Below, piece by piece: positions 42,649-51,047 of a stretch of DNA of 64,000 bases. Position 1 is the first letter of the stretch, and each line of letters begins with the position of its first letter. This DNA is from AC-49 sp963817035 (lineage in GTDB: Bacteria; Actinomycetota; Thermoleophilia; Solirubrobacterales; Solirubrobacteraceae). Position numbers and translations under genes: made by a program. The stretch spans positions 62,001 through 126,000 of the forward strand of contig CAWFMM010000004.1 of NCBI GenBank assembly GCA_963817035.1, in the 5' to 3' direction. The notes under the pieces were generated by a model. It did not search any database, had not been told where the DNA came from, and saw only the letters and a list, made by a program, of their open reading frames with translations.

Positions 42649-45543
42649 ATGGCCCGTTCGCCCCAGTCCGCACCCGCGCCACGACTCGTCGGACGCCGCG
42701 ACGAGCTGTCGGCCGTCCGGCGCGCGCTGACCGTGCTCGACGGCGGCCGCTTTACCGTGCTCGCCCTGTCCGGCGAGCCGGGGATCGGCAAGACGTGCCT
42801 GCTCGACGCCGTCGCCCAGCTGGCCGCCGAGCGCGGTGATCTCGTGCTGCGCGGGCGCAGTGCCGAAGTCGAGCGCGAGCTGCCATTCGGCCTGTGGCGT
42901 GACGCGCTCGCCGAGCATCTGGAGGAGCTTGGCCCCCAGCGCGTGGAGCGGCTCACCGGCGAGCTTGCCGACGAGCTCGCGGTGCTCGCCCCCGCCGGTG
43001 CAATCGATCTCGGTGGCCTCCAGGACGAGCGCTACCGCACGCATCGCGCGGTCGCCGCGCTGCTCGACGGGCTCGCCGCGACGCGGCCCGTCGTCGTCAC
43101 GCTGGACGACGTGCACTGGGCTGACGACGCGTCGCTGGAGCTCGTCGCCCACCTGCTGCATCGCCCGCCGCGCGGCCGTGTGCTGCTCGCCCTCGCGCTG
43201 CGCCCGGCGCCCGCGCACCCGCGCCTGGCCGCGGCGCTGACCGCTGCCCAGCGTGACGGGCTGGTCACCGAGCTGACGCTCGAGACGCTGACCCCCGACG
43301 ACGCCCGCGCGCTGCTCGGCGACGATCTCCCCGATCCGGTGCGCGACGCGATCTGCGCGCGCGGCGGCGGCAACCCGTTCTTCCTCGGCGAGCTCGTGCG
43401 CGAGCACACCGCGGGTCGCGCGCCCGTGCCGGCGGCCGGCGGCGTGCCCCGCGGCGCCGCGGCCGTGCTCGGCCAGGAGATCGCCGCGCTGCCCGAGCAG
43501 GCGCGCACGCTGGCGCTCGGCGCCGCGGTCAGCGGCGATCCATTCGAGCTCGACGTCGCCGCCGCGGCGGCGCAGCTCGACGGTGATGTCGTGCTCGACG
43601 CGCTCGACACGCTGGTGCAGAGCACGCTGGTGGTCGAGCTGGGCGCGGGCCGCCGCTACGGCTTTCGCCATCCGCTGCTGCGTGAGGCGCTCTACGCGTC
43701 GGCGTCGGCGGGCTGGCGGCTCGGCGCCCACGAGCGTGTCGCCGCGGCGCTGCGCGAGCGCGGCGAGCCGGCGGCCGAGCAGGCCCACCACCTCGAGCGC
43801 AGCGCCCGCGTCGGCGACCACGAGGCGATCACGGTGCTCGCCCGGGCGGCGCGTCAGGCGGCACCCCGCGCGCCGGGCACCGCGGCGGCGTGGTTCGGCG
43901 CGGCGCTGCGGCTGCTGCCGGCGTCGCCCGAGACGGCCGGTGAGCGGCTCGAGCTGTTGATGGGGCGCGCGCAGGCGCTGGCCGCGACCGGAGATCTTCC
44001 GCAGGCGCTCGAGGCACTGGGCGAGACGCTCGCGCTCGTCCCGCCCGATCAGGGCCTCGTGCGCACGCGGCTCGTCGCGGCGTGCGCGATGGCCGAGCAG
44101 CTGCTCGGCCGCCACGAGGCGGCGCACCGGCGGCTGCTCGCGGCGCTGTCGGATCTCGGTGACCAGTCGGGCTCGCTCGCCGCGGCCGACCTGCAGGTCG
44201 AGCTTGCGGCCGACGCGCTCTACGAGAGCGACTTCTCGGCGACGCGCGATTGGGCCCGGCGCGCACTGGAGACGGCCAAGGCCCATGACGAACCGGCGCT
44301 CGTGGTGCTCGCCGGCGCGCTGCTGTGCTGGGGCCACCACGGCCTGGGCGACGGCGTCGCGGCGCAGGCGGCATGCGCGGAGGCGGCACAAGCGCTCGAC
44401 GCGCTGCCCGACGAGGCGCTCGCCGGCCGTCTTGACGCCGCGCATTACCTCGGCTTCGCCGAGTTCTTCTGCGAGCACTACGACGACGCGATCCGCCATA
44501 TGCGCCGCGGCATCGGGGTGTCACGCGCGGTTGGGCAGGGCCAGTTCGTGATCCCGATGACGATCGGCCTCGCGCACGCCCTCGAGGTTCGCGGCCGCCT
44601 CGGCGAAGCGGTCGAGCACGCCGAGGCGGCGGTCGACGGCGCGCGGCTGGCCGGCAATCCGCAGGTGCTGTGCTGGTCGCTCACCGCGCTCACGTGGATC
44701 TCGGCGCTGGCCGGCGACCTGCCCGGTGCGCGCCACGCGGGGACCGAGGCGGTGTCGCTGCTCGGCGGGCTCGACGAGAGCGTGCTGTCGTCGGCGACGC
44801 GCGTCCATGTCGCCGCGGCGCAGCTCGAGACCGGTGAGCCCGAGCGCTGCCTGGAGGCGATGACGCTGGCCGGGGCACCTGAGTTCGCGGGCGTCGAACC
44901 CGGTCGCCGGGCGTGGCTCTACGCGATTCTCGCCCGCGCCGAGCTCGCGGTCGGTCACCGCGAGGCGGCAGGCGAATGGGTCCGCCGCGGCGAGCAGACG
45001 GCCGCGGGCCTCGGCCTCCCCTATGCGCAGGCGTCGGTGCGCTACGCGGCCGCGGCGCTCGCCGTGGACGAGGACCCGGCGCGCGCCGCGGAGCTCGCGC
45101 GCGAGGGCGCCGAGCTGGCGGTCGAGGTCGGGGCGGTGGTCCAGGCCGGCCGCGCGCGGACGCTGGTCGGGCGCGCCGCGGGGCTGGCCGGCGACCGCAC
45201 CGGCGCGGTGGCGGAGCTCCAGCGCGCCGAGGCCGAGCTCGCGGCGTGCGGCGCGACGCGGTTGCGCGACGAGGCGGCGCGCGAGCTGCGGCGGTTGGGC
45301 GAGCGCGCGGGGGCACGGCGGCGCCGTGGCACGGCCAGCGGCGGGCTGGACAGCCTGAGCGGCCGCGAGCGCCAGGTCGCGGGGCTGGTGGCCGACGGGC
45401 ACACGAACCGCGAGGTCGCGGCGGAGCTGTTCCTGAGCGAGAAGACGATCGAGAGTCATCTTTCGAAGGTCTTCGAGAAGCTCGGGGTCCGGTCGCGGGC
45501 CGAGGTGGCGCAGACGGTGGGCGAGGCGCGGGCGCGGGAGTAG
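42649..45543 (+). CDS. LuxR-family transcriptional regulator with AAA ATPase (LAL type)
   Basis: A 964-residue LAL regulator. The N-terminal ATPase has Walker A GEPGIGKT at 42-49 and Walker B 'PVVVTLDDVHWADD' at about 147-160. The middle 500 residues are helical repeats resembling TPRs ('LAATGDLPQALEALGETLAL', 'DYSDDAIRHMRRGIGVSRAV'-type pattern). The C-terminal LuxR helix-turn-helix (about 900-960) is 'LSGRERQVAGLVADGHTNRE' followed by the recognition helix 'KTIESHLSKVFEKLGVRSRA'. It should bind DNA in response to an unknown small ligand and ATP. As the only regulator in the window it is a candidate controller of the surrounding genes. That link rests on location only. A strong hairpin follows five bases after its stop. 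Confidence 0.92.
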   Translation: MARSPQSAPAPRLVGRRDELSAVRRALTVLDGGRFTVLALSGEPGIGKTCLLDAVAQLAAERGDLVLRGRSAEVERELPFGLWRDALAEHLEELGPQRVERLTGELADELAVLAPAGAIDLGGLQDERYRTHRAVAALLDGLAATRPVVVTLDDVHWADDASLELVAHLLHRPPRGRVLLALALRPAPAHPRLAAALTAAQRDGLVTELTLETLTPDDARALLGDDLPDPVRDAICARGGGNPFFLGELVREHTAGRAPVPAAGGVPRGAAAVLGQEIAALPEQARTLALGAAVSGDPFELDVAAAAAQLDGDVVLDALDTLVQSTLVVELGAGRRYGFRHPLLREALYASASAGWRLGAHERVAAALRERGEPAAEQAHHLERSARVGDHEAITVLARAARQAAPRAPGTAAAWFGAALRLLPASPETAGERLELLMGRAQALAATGDLPQALEALGETLALVPPDQGLVRTRLVAACAMAEQLLGRHEAAHRRLLAALSDLGDQSGSLAAADLQVELAADALYESDFSATRDWARRALETAKAHDEPALVVLAGALLCWGHHGLGDGVAAQAACAEAAQALDALPDEALAGRLDAAHYLGFAEFFCEHYDDAIRHMRRGIGVSRAVGQGQFVIPMTIGLAHALEVRGRLGEAVEHAEAAVDGARLAGNPQVLCWSLTALTWISALAGDLPGARHAGTEAVSLLGGLDESVLSSATRVHVAAAQLETGEPERCLEAMTLAGAPEFAGVEPGRRAWLYAILARAELAVGHREAAGEWVRRGEQTAAGLGLPYAQASVRYAAAALAVDEDPARAAELAREGAELAVEVGAVVQAGRARTLVGRAAGLAGDRTGAVAELQRAEAELAACGATRLRDEAARELRRLGERAGARRRRGTASGGLDSLSGRERQVAGLVADGHTNREVAAELFLSEKTIESHLSKVFEKLGVRSRAEVAQTVGEARARE

Positions 45544-45548
45544 ACCGG

Positions 45549-45599
45549 AGGCGCGGGCCCCCGTACTAGGAATTATTCCTAGTACGGGGGCCCGCGCCT
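45549..45599. terminator. Perfect 25-bp stem hairpin directly after the LuxR-type gene
   Basis: Bases 45549-45573 pair perfectly with 45575-45599, leaving one unpaired base at 45574 (in practice a 3-5 base loop). The outer stem is very GC-rich (GGCGCGGGCCCCCG...), the apex AT-rich (ACTAGGAATT...). There is no T-run. Position and strength suit transcription termination of the regulator gene. The right arm is shared with the inverted-repeat element that begins at 45591. Confidence 0.75.
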
Positions 45600-45879
45600 G
45601 GATGTCGGGCTCAGAACAGCATGGAGAAAGGGAACCCGCCACGAGCCTGCCGCATGGTGAGGGGTCTGACCCCTTATCAACGCCCGCACCACAAAATCTC
45701 AGTGGCTCCGCATCAAGGGGTCTGACCCCTCGCTGCCGACCCCTCGCTGCCTATTTGAGGGCCCAAGGGTGGTCGGCGGGCGGGAAAAGCAGCAATGAAG
45801 GAACGGTGAACCCGCCAGGCTCGTGGCGGGCCCCGCCTTCTCCTTACTGCGCAGTTTGAGCCCGACATCCAGGCGCGGG
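45591..45879. repeat. Inverted-repeat element, about 290 bp, REP/MITE-like
   Basis: Outer arms are a perfect 23-bp inverted repeat: 45591-45613 and 45857-45879 (GCGCCTGGATGTCGGGCTCA at the left). Further in, CCCGCCACGAGCCT at 45635-45648 pairs perfectly with 45817-45830. Outside the arms both ends carry related hairpins (45549-45599; an imperfect one at about 45873-45918). No transposase is encoded, so it would be non-autonomous. Confidence 0.8.
45661..45751. repeat. Two GGGGTCTGACCCCT near-palindromes and a 14-bp tandem repeat
   Basis: GGGGTCTGACCCCT occurs at 45661-45674 and 45717-45730. GACCCCTCGCTGCC is repeated in tandem at 45724-45737 and 45738-45751, the first copy overlapping the palindrome. 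GGGGTC-n-GACCCC sequences are known as scattered palindromes in many bacterial genomes, sometimes linked to REP-type elements. That link is inference here. Confidence 0.8.
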
Positions 45880-45919
45880 CCCTCAAATGGGGAACTATTG
45901 CCCATACGGGAACCCGCGT

Positions 45920-45941
45920 CCCTGAACCCCGAAGTTCAGGG
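45920..45941. terminator. Small hairpin upstream of the membrane protein gene
   Basis: CCCTGAAC (45920-45927) and GTTCAGGG (45934-45941) form a perfect 8-bp stem with a six-base loop, 46 bases before the ATG at 45988. It may close the repeat region, or act in the leader of the next gene. Confidence 0.45.
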
Positions 45942-45987
45942 AACTCCCCGATGTTCAGCCCGCGCCGCCACCGACAGAGTGCCGGTC

Positions 45988-46887
45988 ATGACGACGACTT
46001 TCCCGGCGATACCTGAGAGGCTCTGGCCCGCGATGACGATGCCGAAGCAGACTGTCGCACCGGCCGATGGGCGCTTGCTGTCCAATTCGCGCCGTGGCGT
46101 GATGCTGCTCCTGGTCCTCGCGGCCGCCAACGCGGTGTTCCTCTACGGCGTTCCGCACCAGGCCGTCGAGCACTACGCGTGGTCGATCTCGCCGAGCGCG
46201 TCGGCGGCGTTCCTCGGCGCCGGCTACCTCGCGGGCGTCGTGGCGACCGGGCTCGTCGTCTTCGCGGCGACGCGCTGGCGCTCGCTGTCGATGCTGGCTC
46301 CCGCGCTGTGGGTGCTGGCGGTCGGCCTGCTCGCCGCGACGCTCCTGCACACCGACAAATTCAAGTTCGGCTACCCGCCGACCTGGGTCTGGGTCGCGGT
46401 CTACGCGATCGTGCCGATCGGCGTCCCGGCGCTCGTGATCCGCCAGCGCCGCAAAGCCGGGCCGGCGCCCGAGCGCGATCCGGGGCTCAACGGCGTGCGG
46501 ATCGCGTCAGCCGTGATGGGCGGCGTCATGGTCGTCGGTTCGCTGGCGCTGTTCATCGAGCCGACGCAGCTGGGCAAGCACTGGCCGTGGCACCTGACGC
46601 CGCTCTTCGCCCAGGTCGTCGCCTGCTGGTACGCGATGATCGGCGTCGCCCTGATCGCCTGCGGGCTGACCCTGCGCGACGCCGCCGAAGCGTTCATTCC
46701 CTACGCGACGCTCGCCACCTGGAGCCTCGCGGTGATGGCGCTCGCCGTGCTCTACCCGTCTGACGTCGCCGACTCCGGCGCCCCCTTCTTCATCTGGCTG
46801 GCCTTCATGGGAGCGCTGTTGCTCCTGTCGGTCGCCGCCCTGGTCCGCGCGGTACCTGCCGTGCGCTCCACACCCTCCGCGCTCTAG
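45988..46887 (+). CDS. Eight-helix membrane protein, unknown
   Basis: A 299-residue protein with about eight hydrophobic helices (first near residues 38-55, 'GVMLLLVLAAANAVFLYGV'; last near 265-287). There is no large soluble domain and no motif I can tie to a transporter or enzyme. Loops hold 'HTDKFKFGYPPTWVWVAVYA' and 'IEPTQLGKHWPWHLTPLFAQ'. It looks like a small actinobacterial membrane protein family of unknown role. I choose ATG 45988 (MTTTFPAIPERLW). A longer open frame upstream runs through the repeat region and is not believable. It is followed 50 bases on by the secreted protein gene. Confidence 0.65.
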   Translation: MTTTFPAIPERLWPAMTMPKQTVAPADGRLLSNSRRGVMLLLVLAAANAVFLYGVPHQAVEHYAWSISPSASAAFLGAGYLAGVVATGLVVFAATRWRSLSMLAPALWVLAVGLLAATLLHTDKFKFGYPPTWVWVAVYAIVPIGVPALVIRQRRKAGPAPERDPGLNGVRIASAVMGGVMVVGSLALFIEPTQLGKHWPWHLTPLFAQVVACWYAMIGVALIACGLTLRDAAEAFIPYATLATWSLAVMALAVLYPSDVADSGAPFFIWLAFMGALLLLSVAALVRAVPAVRSTPSAL

Positions 46888-46924
46888 ACCCGCGCGGATC
46901 CCTGACAACGCACACCTGATCCTC

Positions 46925-46930
46925 AGGAGG
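46925..46930 (+). promoter_or_regulatory. Strong Shine-Dalgarno sequence AGGAGG
   Basis: A consensus AGGAGG lies seven bases before the ATG at 46938. It is the most complete ribosome-binding site noted in the window, where most genes have weak sites or overlapping starts, and suggests high translation of the secreted protein that follows. Confidence 0.8.
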
Positions 46931-46937
46931 ATCTTCC

Positions 46938-49193
46938 ATGTCGCAATTCCAGTTCCTGTCCCAGGACGGCGGGCCCCCGCCCGCCCGCACCCGTCGCGCC
47001 GGTTACGTCGCCATGATCGTGACCATCCTGATGCTGGTGTTTGTCGGCGTCGCCGCCGCGTCGATCGTCCAGCTGCCACCCGGCGCCCAGGTCAACGACG
47101 ACCTCGCCGCCGGTATCGATGCCCAGCAGAACGCCGGTGTCTCCGACGTCGTCGGTGGCGCGCTGACCGCGGGCGCGATCAACGTCCCATGGGCCACCTT
47201 CGAGCAGAAGTCCGGCACGAGCCAGCAGATCTTCGTGCGCTCGTTCGCCAACGGCGCGTGGAAGACCCGCGGCCCGTCGCTGAACATCGACCCGGCCCAG
47301 GAGGCCGAGGCGCCGTCGATCGACTTCGCCGGCGCGGGTCGCACCGTGCCGTGGGTCAGTTGGTATGAGCCCAACGCCAACCTCCCCGGCGGCGAGACGA
47401 ACATCTTCGCCAGCCGCTTCGTGTCGGCGACCAACGTCTGGATCCCCGAGGGGCAGGACCGCGCACCCGCGCACAAGGTCCCGTCGCTGAACATCCACAC
47501 CGACCGCGAGGCCGAGAACCCGGCCGTCGCCGGCGGCGTCGACACCGGTGGCGCCGCGGGCGCCGCGCCGGTGCCGTGGGTCGCCTGGCAGGAGAAGGAC
47601 GGCGGCGCGACCAACGCCACGTCGAAGAACCAGATCTTCGTCTCCGAGGCCCAGAAGAAGACCGACTGCACGGGCAACGCTCCCGGCAGTGGACCGAGCG
47701 TCAACTCGTTCTGCTGGCAGCAGGTCGGTCTCAAGCGCCTCAACGCGACGACCGGCGCCTCGAGCGCCACGGGCGACCCGTCGCTCAACATCGACCCGTC
47801 GCGTGACGGGATCGAGCCCGACATCGCGTTCACCGGCCCCAACGACTCCACCCCGTGGGTCGTCTGGTACGAGACCGGCAACAGCGGCCTGGGCCTGCGC
47901 GACAACGAGCAGGTCTTCGCGGCGAAGGGCGTCGCCAACGCCAGCGCCGACGGCGGCTTCCAGTGGGTTGCGGTCGGCAACGGCACGGCCGGCCAGAACA
48001 ACGTGCTGAACACGGTCAACACGCACGGCTTCGGCAACTGCGCGGTCAGCACGACGACCGAGGATGCGTGCAGCCTCAACGCGATCTCGACCAAGGACGC
48101 CGAGGACCCGCGAGTCGCGACCGGCACGCTGACCCCCGGCGGCACGACGGTTCCGTGGGTCGTGTGGACCGAGCGCAACGCGGCGGGTCACGACGTGATC
48201 TTCGTTTCGCGGCTCGTCAACAAGGATCACTTCGAGCTGTTCAACAACGGCCAGCCGATCTCCGATCCCGCTGTCGACTCGTCGAAGGCCGACATCACGT
48301 TCGAGGGCAACGTGCCGTACATCACCTGGCACGAGGTCCACGGCTCCCAGCAGCGCGCGTTCAGCGGGCACTTCGAGGGCGGCACGTTCGTCAACGACAC
48401 GCCCGGCGGGCTGCCGGGCGGCACCGACCCGGGCCTGCGCGCGCCGATCTCGTCGGGCTGCACGGCCAACCCGTTCACCGCCGACGGCTCCAGCTGCCCC
48501 GGTGGAGCGGCGGGCACGCCGTTCTTCCTGCGCACGACGAGTGACTCGCCGAAGGCGCTGCTCGCGCACGCCTACTCGGCCGACGCGGCGCAGACCGGTG
48601 ACGCGTCCGCGGTGACGCAGTCCACGGCGACGGTCGCGGGCACGATCGCGACCGGCGGCGGACCCGTCAACGCGCACGTCGAGTTCGGCGCCACCGCGCA
48701 GTACGGCTCCGTCACGGCCAACCAGCGCCTCGACGCCTCGGTGCTCGGGCGCACCCTGTCGGCCGACCTGTCGGGTCTCCCGGCCGGAACGACGATCCAC
48801 TACCGCGTCGTCGCGTCGACCGACTTCGGTTCGGTCGACGGCGATGACCGCACGTTCACCACTGCCGCGGCTCCGCCGCCGCCGCCGGGCAACGGCCACA
48901 CGCCGCCGCCCCACGTCGTGCGGCCGAGCATCAGCGGCGCGCCGCTGCACGTCGATCGCCACCGCGTCGTCAAGGTCGGCCTCAGCTGCCCGAAGGGCAC
49001 CACCCGGTGCAAGGGCACGTTGAAGCTCGTCGTCCACGGCCACACGGTCGGCGTGGCGGCGTACTCGATCGCCGCCGGGCACACGAGCACCGTCAGCGTG
49101 CACCTCAGTCGCAGCCACGCCGCGACGCTGCGCTACGCGCGCAAGGTGCTCGTCGAGGTCGGCGCCAAGCACCGCACGGTGCGGGTTCGCTAG
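46938..49193 (+). CDS. Large exported repeat protein with WVxWxE beta-propeller-like repeats
   Basis: A 751-residue protein. A membrane helix at about residues 22-43 (YVAMIVTILMLVFVGVAAAS) acts as a signal or anchor. Residues about 80-480 hold six imperfect repeats with the signature [VT]P[WY]xxWxE: 'NVPWATFEQ', 'TVPWVSWYE', 'PVPWVAWQE', 'STPWVVWYE', 'TVPWVVWTE' and 'NVPYITWHE', three of them following 'PSLNI' and an Asp/Glu-rich link. This spacing suggests a six-bladed propeller. A fibronectin-III-like segment (about 545-640) and a Gly/Pro linker lead to a final beta domain ('LSCPKGTTRCKGTLKLV') common in secreted Thermoleophilia proteins. It is probably a surface or matrix protein, possibly binding the glycan. 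No catalytic motif is seen. Confidence 0.75.
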   Translation: MSQFQFLSQDGGPPPARTRRAGYVAMIVTILMLVFVGVAAASIVQLPPGAQVNDDLAAGIDAQQNAGVSDVVGGALTAGAINVPWATFEQKSGTSQQIFVRSFANGAWKTRGPSLNIDPAQEAEAPSIDFAGAGRTVPWVSWYEPNANLPGGETNIFASRFVSATNVWIPEGQDRAPAHKVPSLNIHTDREAENPAVAGGVDTGGAAGAAPVPWVAWQEKDGGATNATSKNQIFVSEAQKKTDCTGNAPGSGPSVNSFCWQQVGLKRLNATTGASSATGDPSLNIDPSRDGIEPDIAFTGPNDSTPWVVWYETGNSGLGLRDNEQVFAAKGVANASADGGFQWVAVGNGTAGQNNVLNTVNTHGFGNCAVSTTTEDACSLNAISTKDAEDPRVATGTLTPGGTTVPWVVWTERNAAGHDVIFVSRLVNKDHFELFNNGQPISDPAVDSSKADITFEGNVPYITWHEVHGSQQRAFSGHFEGGTFVNDTPGGLPGGTDPGLRAPISSGCTANPFTADGSSCPGGAAGTPFFLRTTSDSPKALLAHAYSADAAQTGDASAVTQSTATVAGTIATGGGPVNAHVEFGATAQYGSVTANQRLDASVLGRTLSADLSGLPAGTTIHYRVVASTDFGSVDGDDRTFTTAAAPPPPPGNGHTPPPHVVRPSISGAPLHVDRHRVVKVGLSCPKGTTRCKGTLKLVVHGHTVGVAAYSIAAGHTSTVSVHLSRSHAATLRYARKVLVEVGAKHRTVRVR

Positions 49194-49225
49194 CCGCGCG
49201 AACCGCACGCCAACGGGCACATCAG

Positions 49226-49252
49226 GGGCGCCGGGCCTACGGTCCGGCGCCC
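49226..49252. terminator. Hairpin between convergent genes
   Basis: GGGCGCCGG (49226-49234) pairs perfectly with CCGGCGCCC (49244-49252) around a nine-base loop. It sits midway in the 68-base gap between the converging genes ending at 49193 and 49262, so it can serve as a two-way terminator. Confidence 0.65.
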
Positions 49253-49261
49253 TCGGTGCGT

Positions 49262-50968
49262 TCAGCTCAGAACGGCGGCCGCGGTTACGCCACGGACGCC
49301 GCGCAGCCACTGCGCGAAGGCGTCAGCGCCGAGATCCGGGGCTGGAACGCGGGGGACGGCGAACGGGTTGTGGCCGGCCGCAACCGTGCCGCCGCCGTTG
49401 ACGACGCCACCGGCGAAACCGGCCGCCCGAGCGGCGCGGATGGTCACGGCGTCGACGTCGCAACCGGGGACGCCGTAGGGGTAGCTGATCAGGCGAGCAT
49501 CGACCCCGAGCCAGCGCTTGAGGTCCTCGCGGCTGCCGGTCATCTCGGCGTACTGTTCGGCCGCCGGAAGTTTGGCGAGGGAGGGATGGCGACGCGTATG
49601 GGCCCCGATCGCGAACGACGTCGCGGCGACCCGCAGCTCGTCGACAGTCATGCGGCGATCCTCGGGGGCATCGCCGATCGGCCCGAGCTGCCCCATCGCG
49701 TCGGCGACGTCGTCGGGGTGGGCGGCGACGAGCTGGGTCAGGATCTCGCCCGCGACATACGCACGCTGCTCGTCGCTGCGCGGCCACCAGGCGCGGTCGC
49801 CGATCGCCACACGGCCGTCGGGAAGCTCACGCGCCAGGCGCCACAGGTCGTCCCACCAGAACCGCTCGAGCCCGGTGCACACGAACAGCGTCGCCGGGCG
49901 GCCGTCGAGCAGCGGCGCGGCGTGCGTGAGGTTGTCGATGTAGCCATCGTCGAAGGTGATCGCGACCGAACGGTCGGGCACATCGCCAGCGATGACGTGG
50001 TCGAGCCCGACGAGCGCGTCGCCGAGCACCTCAAGCTGGGCGGCGAAGTTCTGCGGGGTCACGCACAGACCGGCGGGGCCGTAGGGCTTGTCGATCACTC
50101 TGTGGTAGAGCAGGACCAGCGACTGGGGCCCGCGCCGCGCCCGCCGCACGGCGCGGCGGCGCTTGGGCGGCAGCGGGACGCTTGCGCGAAACGGGGTCGA
50201 CGATGTGATCGCGTCGAAGTCAGCCGCGACGAGGCGGCTGCCGAGCGCCATGCCGACGTGCTCGAAGGCTCGCGCGGCGCGGTCCCCGGCGATTTCGGGC
50301 GAACGGGTCAGCGCCACGCCGGCGGCGGAGGTCAGGGCCGCCCGCAGCGGCTGCGCCTTCGGCGTTCCCATCACGGCGTTGCGCGCGCCGGTGCGCAGGC
50401 GCGTGTGCATCACCGACGCCAAGCGCGGGGTCAGGTGACGGGTGACCAGTGCGTCGGGTGCCCACGCCGAGCGCCAGCCCGCGCGCTGAAGCTCGCGCTG
50501 GGCCTCGTGCTCGGGGGCGAACCAGTCGCGGCCGAGCGCGTGCCCGCGCGCCGGCCAGAATCCGCCGACGCCGCGCAGCGCCGCGGTGCGGAAGCTCGCG
50601 TTACCGGCATGGAACGTCGCTCCCGGTTCGCTCTGCGTGGCGAACGTGCAGAGCAGCGCGTCGCTGCACCACGCCGGGCGACGGCCGTCGACCTGAACGT
50701 CGATCGGGCCGCCGATCACCGCGACATCGTCGTCCGCGTTGGCCCACGCCTCGGCGAGCGCATCGAGCCAGCGCTCGTCGCGGCGGCAGTCGTCGTCGAG
50801 GTAGGCGACGATGTCCGCATCGCCGGCCGCGAGCAGGCCGTTGTTGAGGTCCAGCGCGCGCGGGCGGTCGCTGTACAGGGGGTGCACGGCGACCGTCAGA
50901 CGCGTCTGTTCGAGGGCGATCCGCCGTGTGCTGACCAAGGGCACGGATACGACGGTAGCCGAAACCAC
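49262..50968 (-). CDS. GT2 glycosyltransferase fused to a polysaccharide deacetylase domain
   Basis: A 568-residue fusion. Residues about 1-235 match a GT2 domain ('AAGDADIVAYLDDDCRRDER', 'FHAGNASFRTAALRGVGGFW', 'APEHEAQRELQRAG'), though its first beta-strand is short or missing at the chosen GTG start, so the N-terminus may be truncated. Residues about 285-568 are a NodB/CE4-type deacetylase domain ('QSLVLLYHRVIDKPYG', 'RSVAITFDDGYIDN' with the metal-binding Asp pair, 'SFAIGAHTRRHPSLA' with the HxxxH histidines, 'ISYPYGVPGCD'). The combination suggests that sugar transfer and de-N-acetylation of the same residue are physically coupled. No membrane segment is seen, so the deacetylase probably acts on a cytoplasmic, lipid-linked sugar. 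Confidence 0.82.
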   Translation of the reverse strand: MVSATVVSVPLVSTRRIALEQTRLTVAVHPLYSDRPRALDLNNGLLAAGDADIVAYLDDDCRRDERWLDALAEAWANADDDVAVIGGPIDVQVDGRRPAWCSDALLCTFATQSEPGATFHAGNASFRTAALRGVGGFWPARGHALGRDWFAPEHEAQRELQRAGWRSAWAPDALVTRHLTPRLASVMHTRLRTGARNAVMGTPKAQPLRAALTSAAGVALTRSPEIAGDRAARAFEHVGMALGSRLVAADFDAITSSTPFRASVPLPPKRRRAVRRARRGPQSLVLLYHRVIDKPYGPAGLCVTPQNFAAQLEVLGDALVGLDHVIAGDVPDRSVAITFDDGYIDNLTHAAPLLDGRPATLFVCTGLERFWWDDLWRLARELPDGRVAIGDRAWWPRSDEQRAYVAGEILTQLVAAHPDDVADAMGQLGPIGDAPEDRRMTVDELRVAATSFAIGAHTRRHPSLAKLPAAEQYAEMTGSREDLKRWLGVDARLISYPYGVPGCDVDAVTIRAARAAGFAGGVVNGGGTVAAGHNPFAVPRVPAPDLGADAFAQWLRGVRGVTAAAVLS

Positions 50969-51047
50969 CCGCGCGTTCGCAGGGTTCTGTGCGATTGACC
51001 CGATCCGGTAGCCGGTCCGTCACAACTCTGGCTGCCCGATGGCGGCG

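Larger units (their letters stand above)
45544..45987. other. Repeat-rich intergenic region, no gene
   Basis: About 440 bases without a convincing reading frame, between the LAL regulator and the membrane protein at 45988. It contains, in order, the 25-bp hairpin, a two-block inverted repeat, two GGGGTCTGACCCCT palindromes, a 14-bp tandem repeat, and a small hairpin before the next gene. This density of structure points to a palindromic mobile-type element (REP/MITE class) inserted behind the regulator. Confidence 0.75.

Noticed and set aside
42529..44499. Extension of the DUF2142-like gene to a 1147-residue protein
   Set aside because: The extra part is antisense to the LuxR-type regulator and low-complexity; ATG 42528 fits the signal-anchor helix.
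45661..45751. CRISPR array
   Set aside because: Only two copies of a short near-palindrome with no regular spacers; fits a REP-like element instead.
45823..45987. Upstream extension of the membrane protein gene
   Set aside because: It reads through the inverted repeat and hairpin region; the ATG at 45988 is the sensible start.
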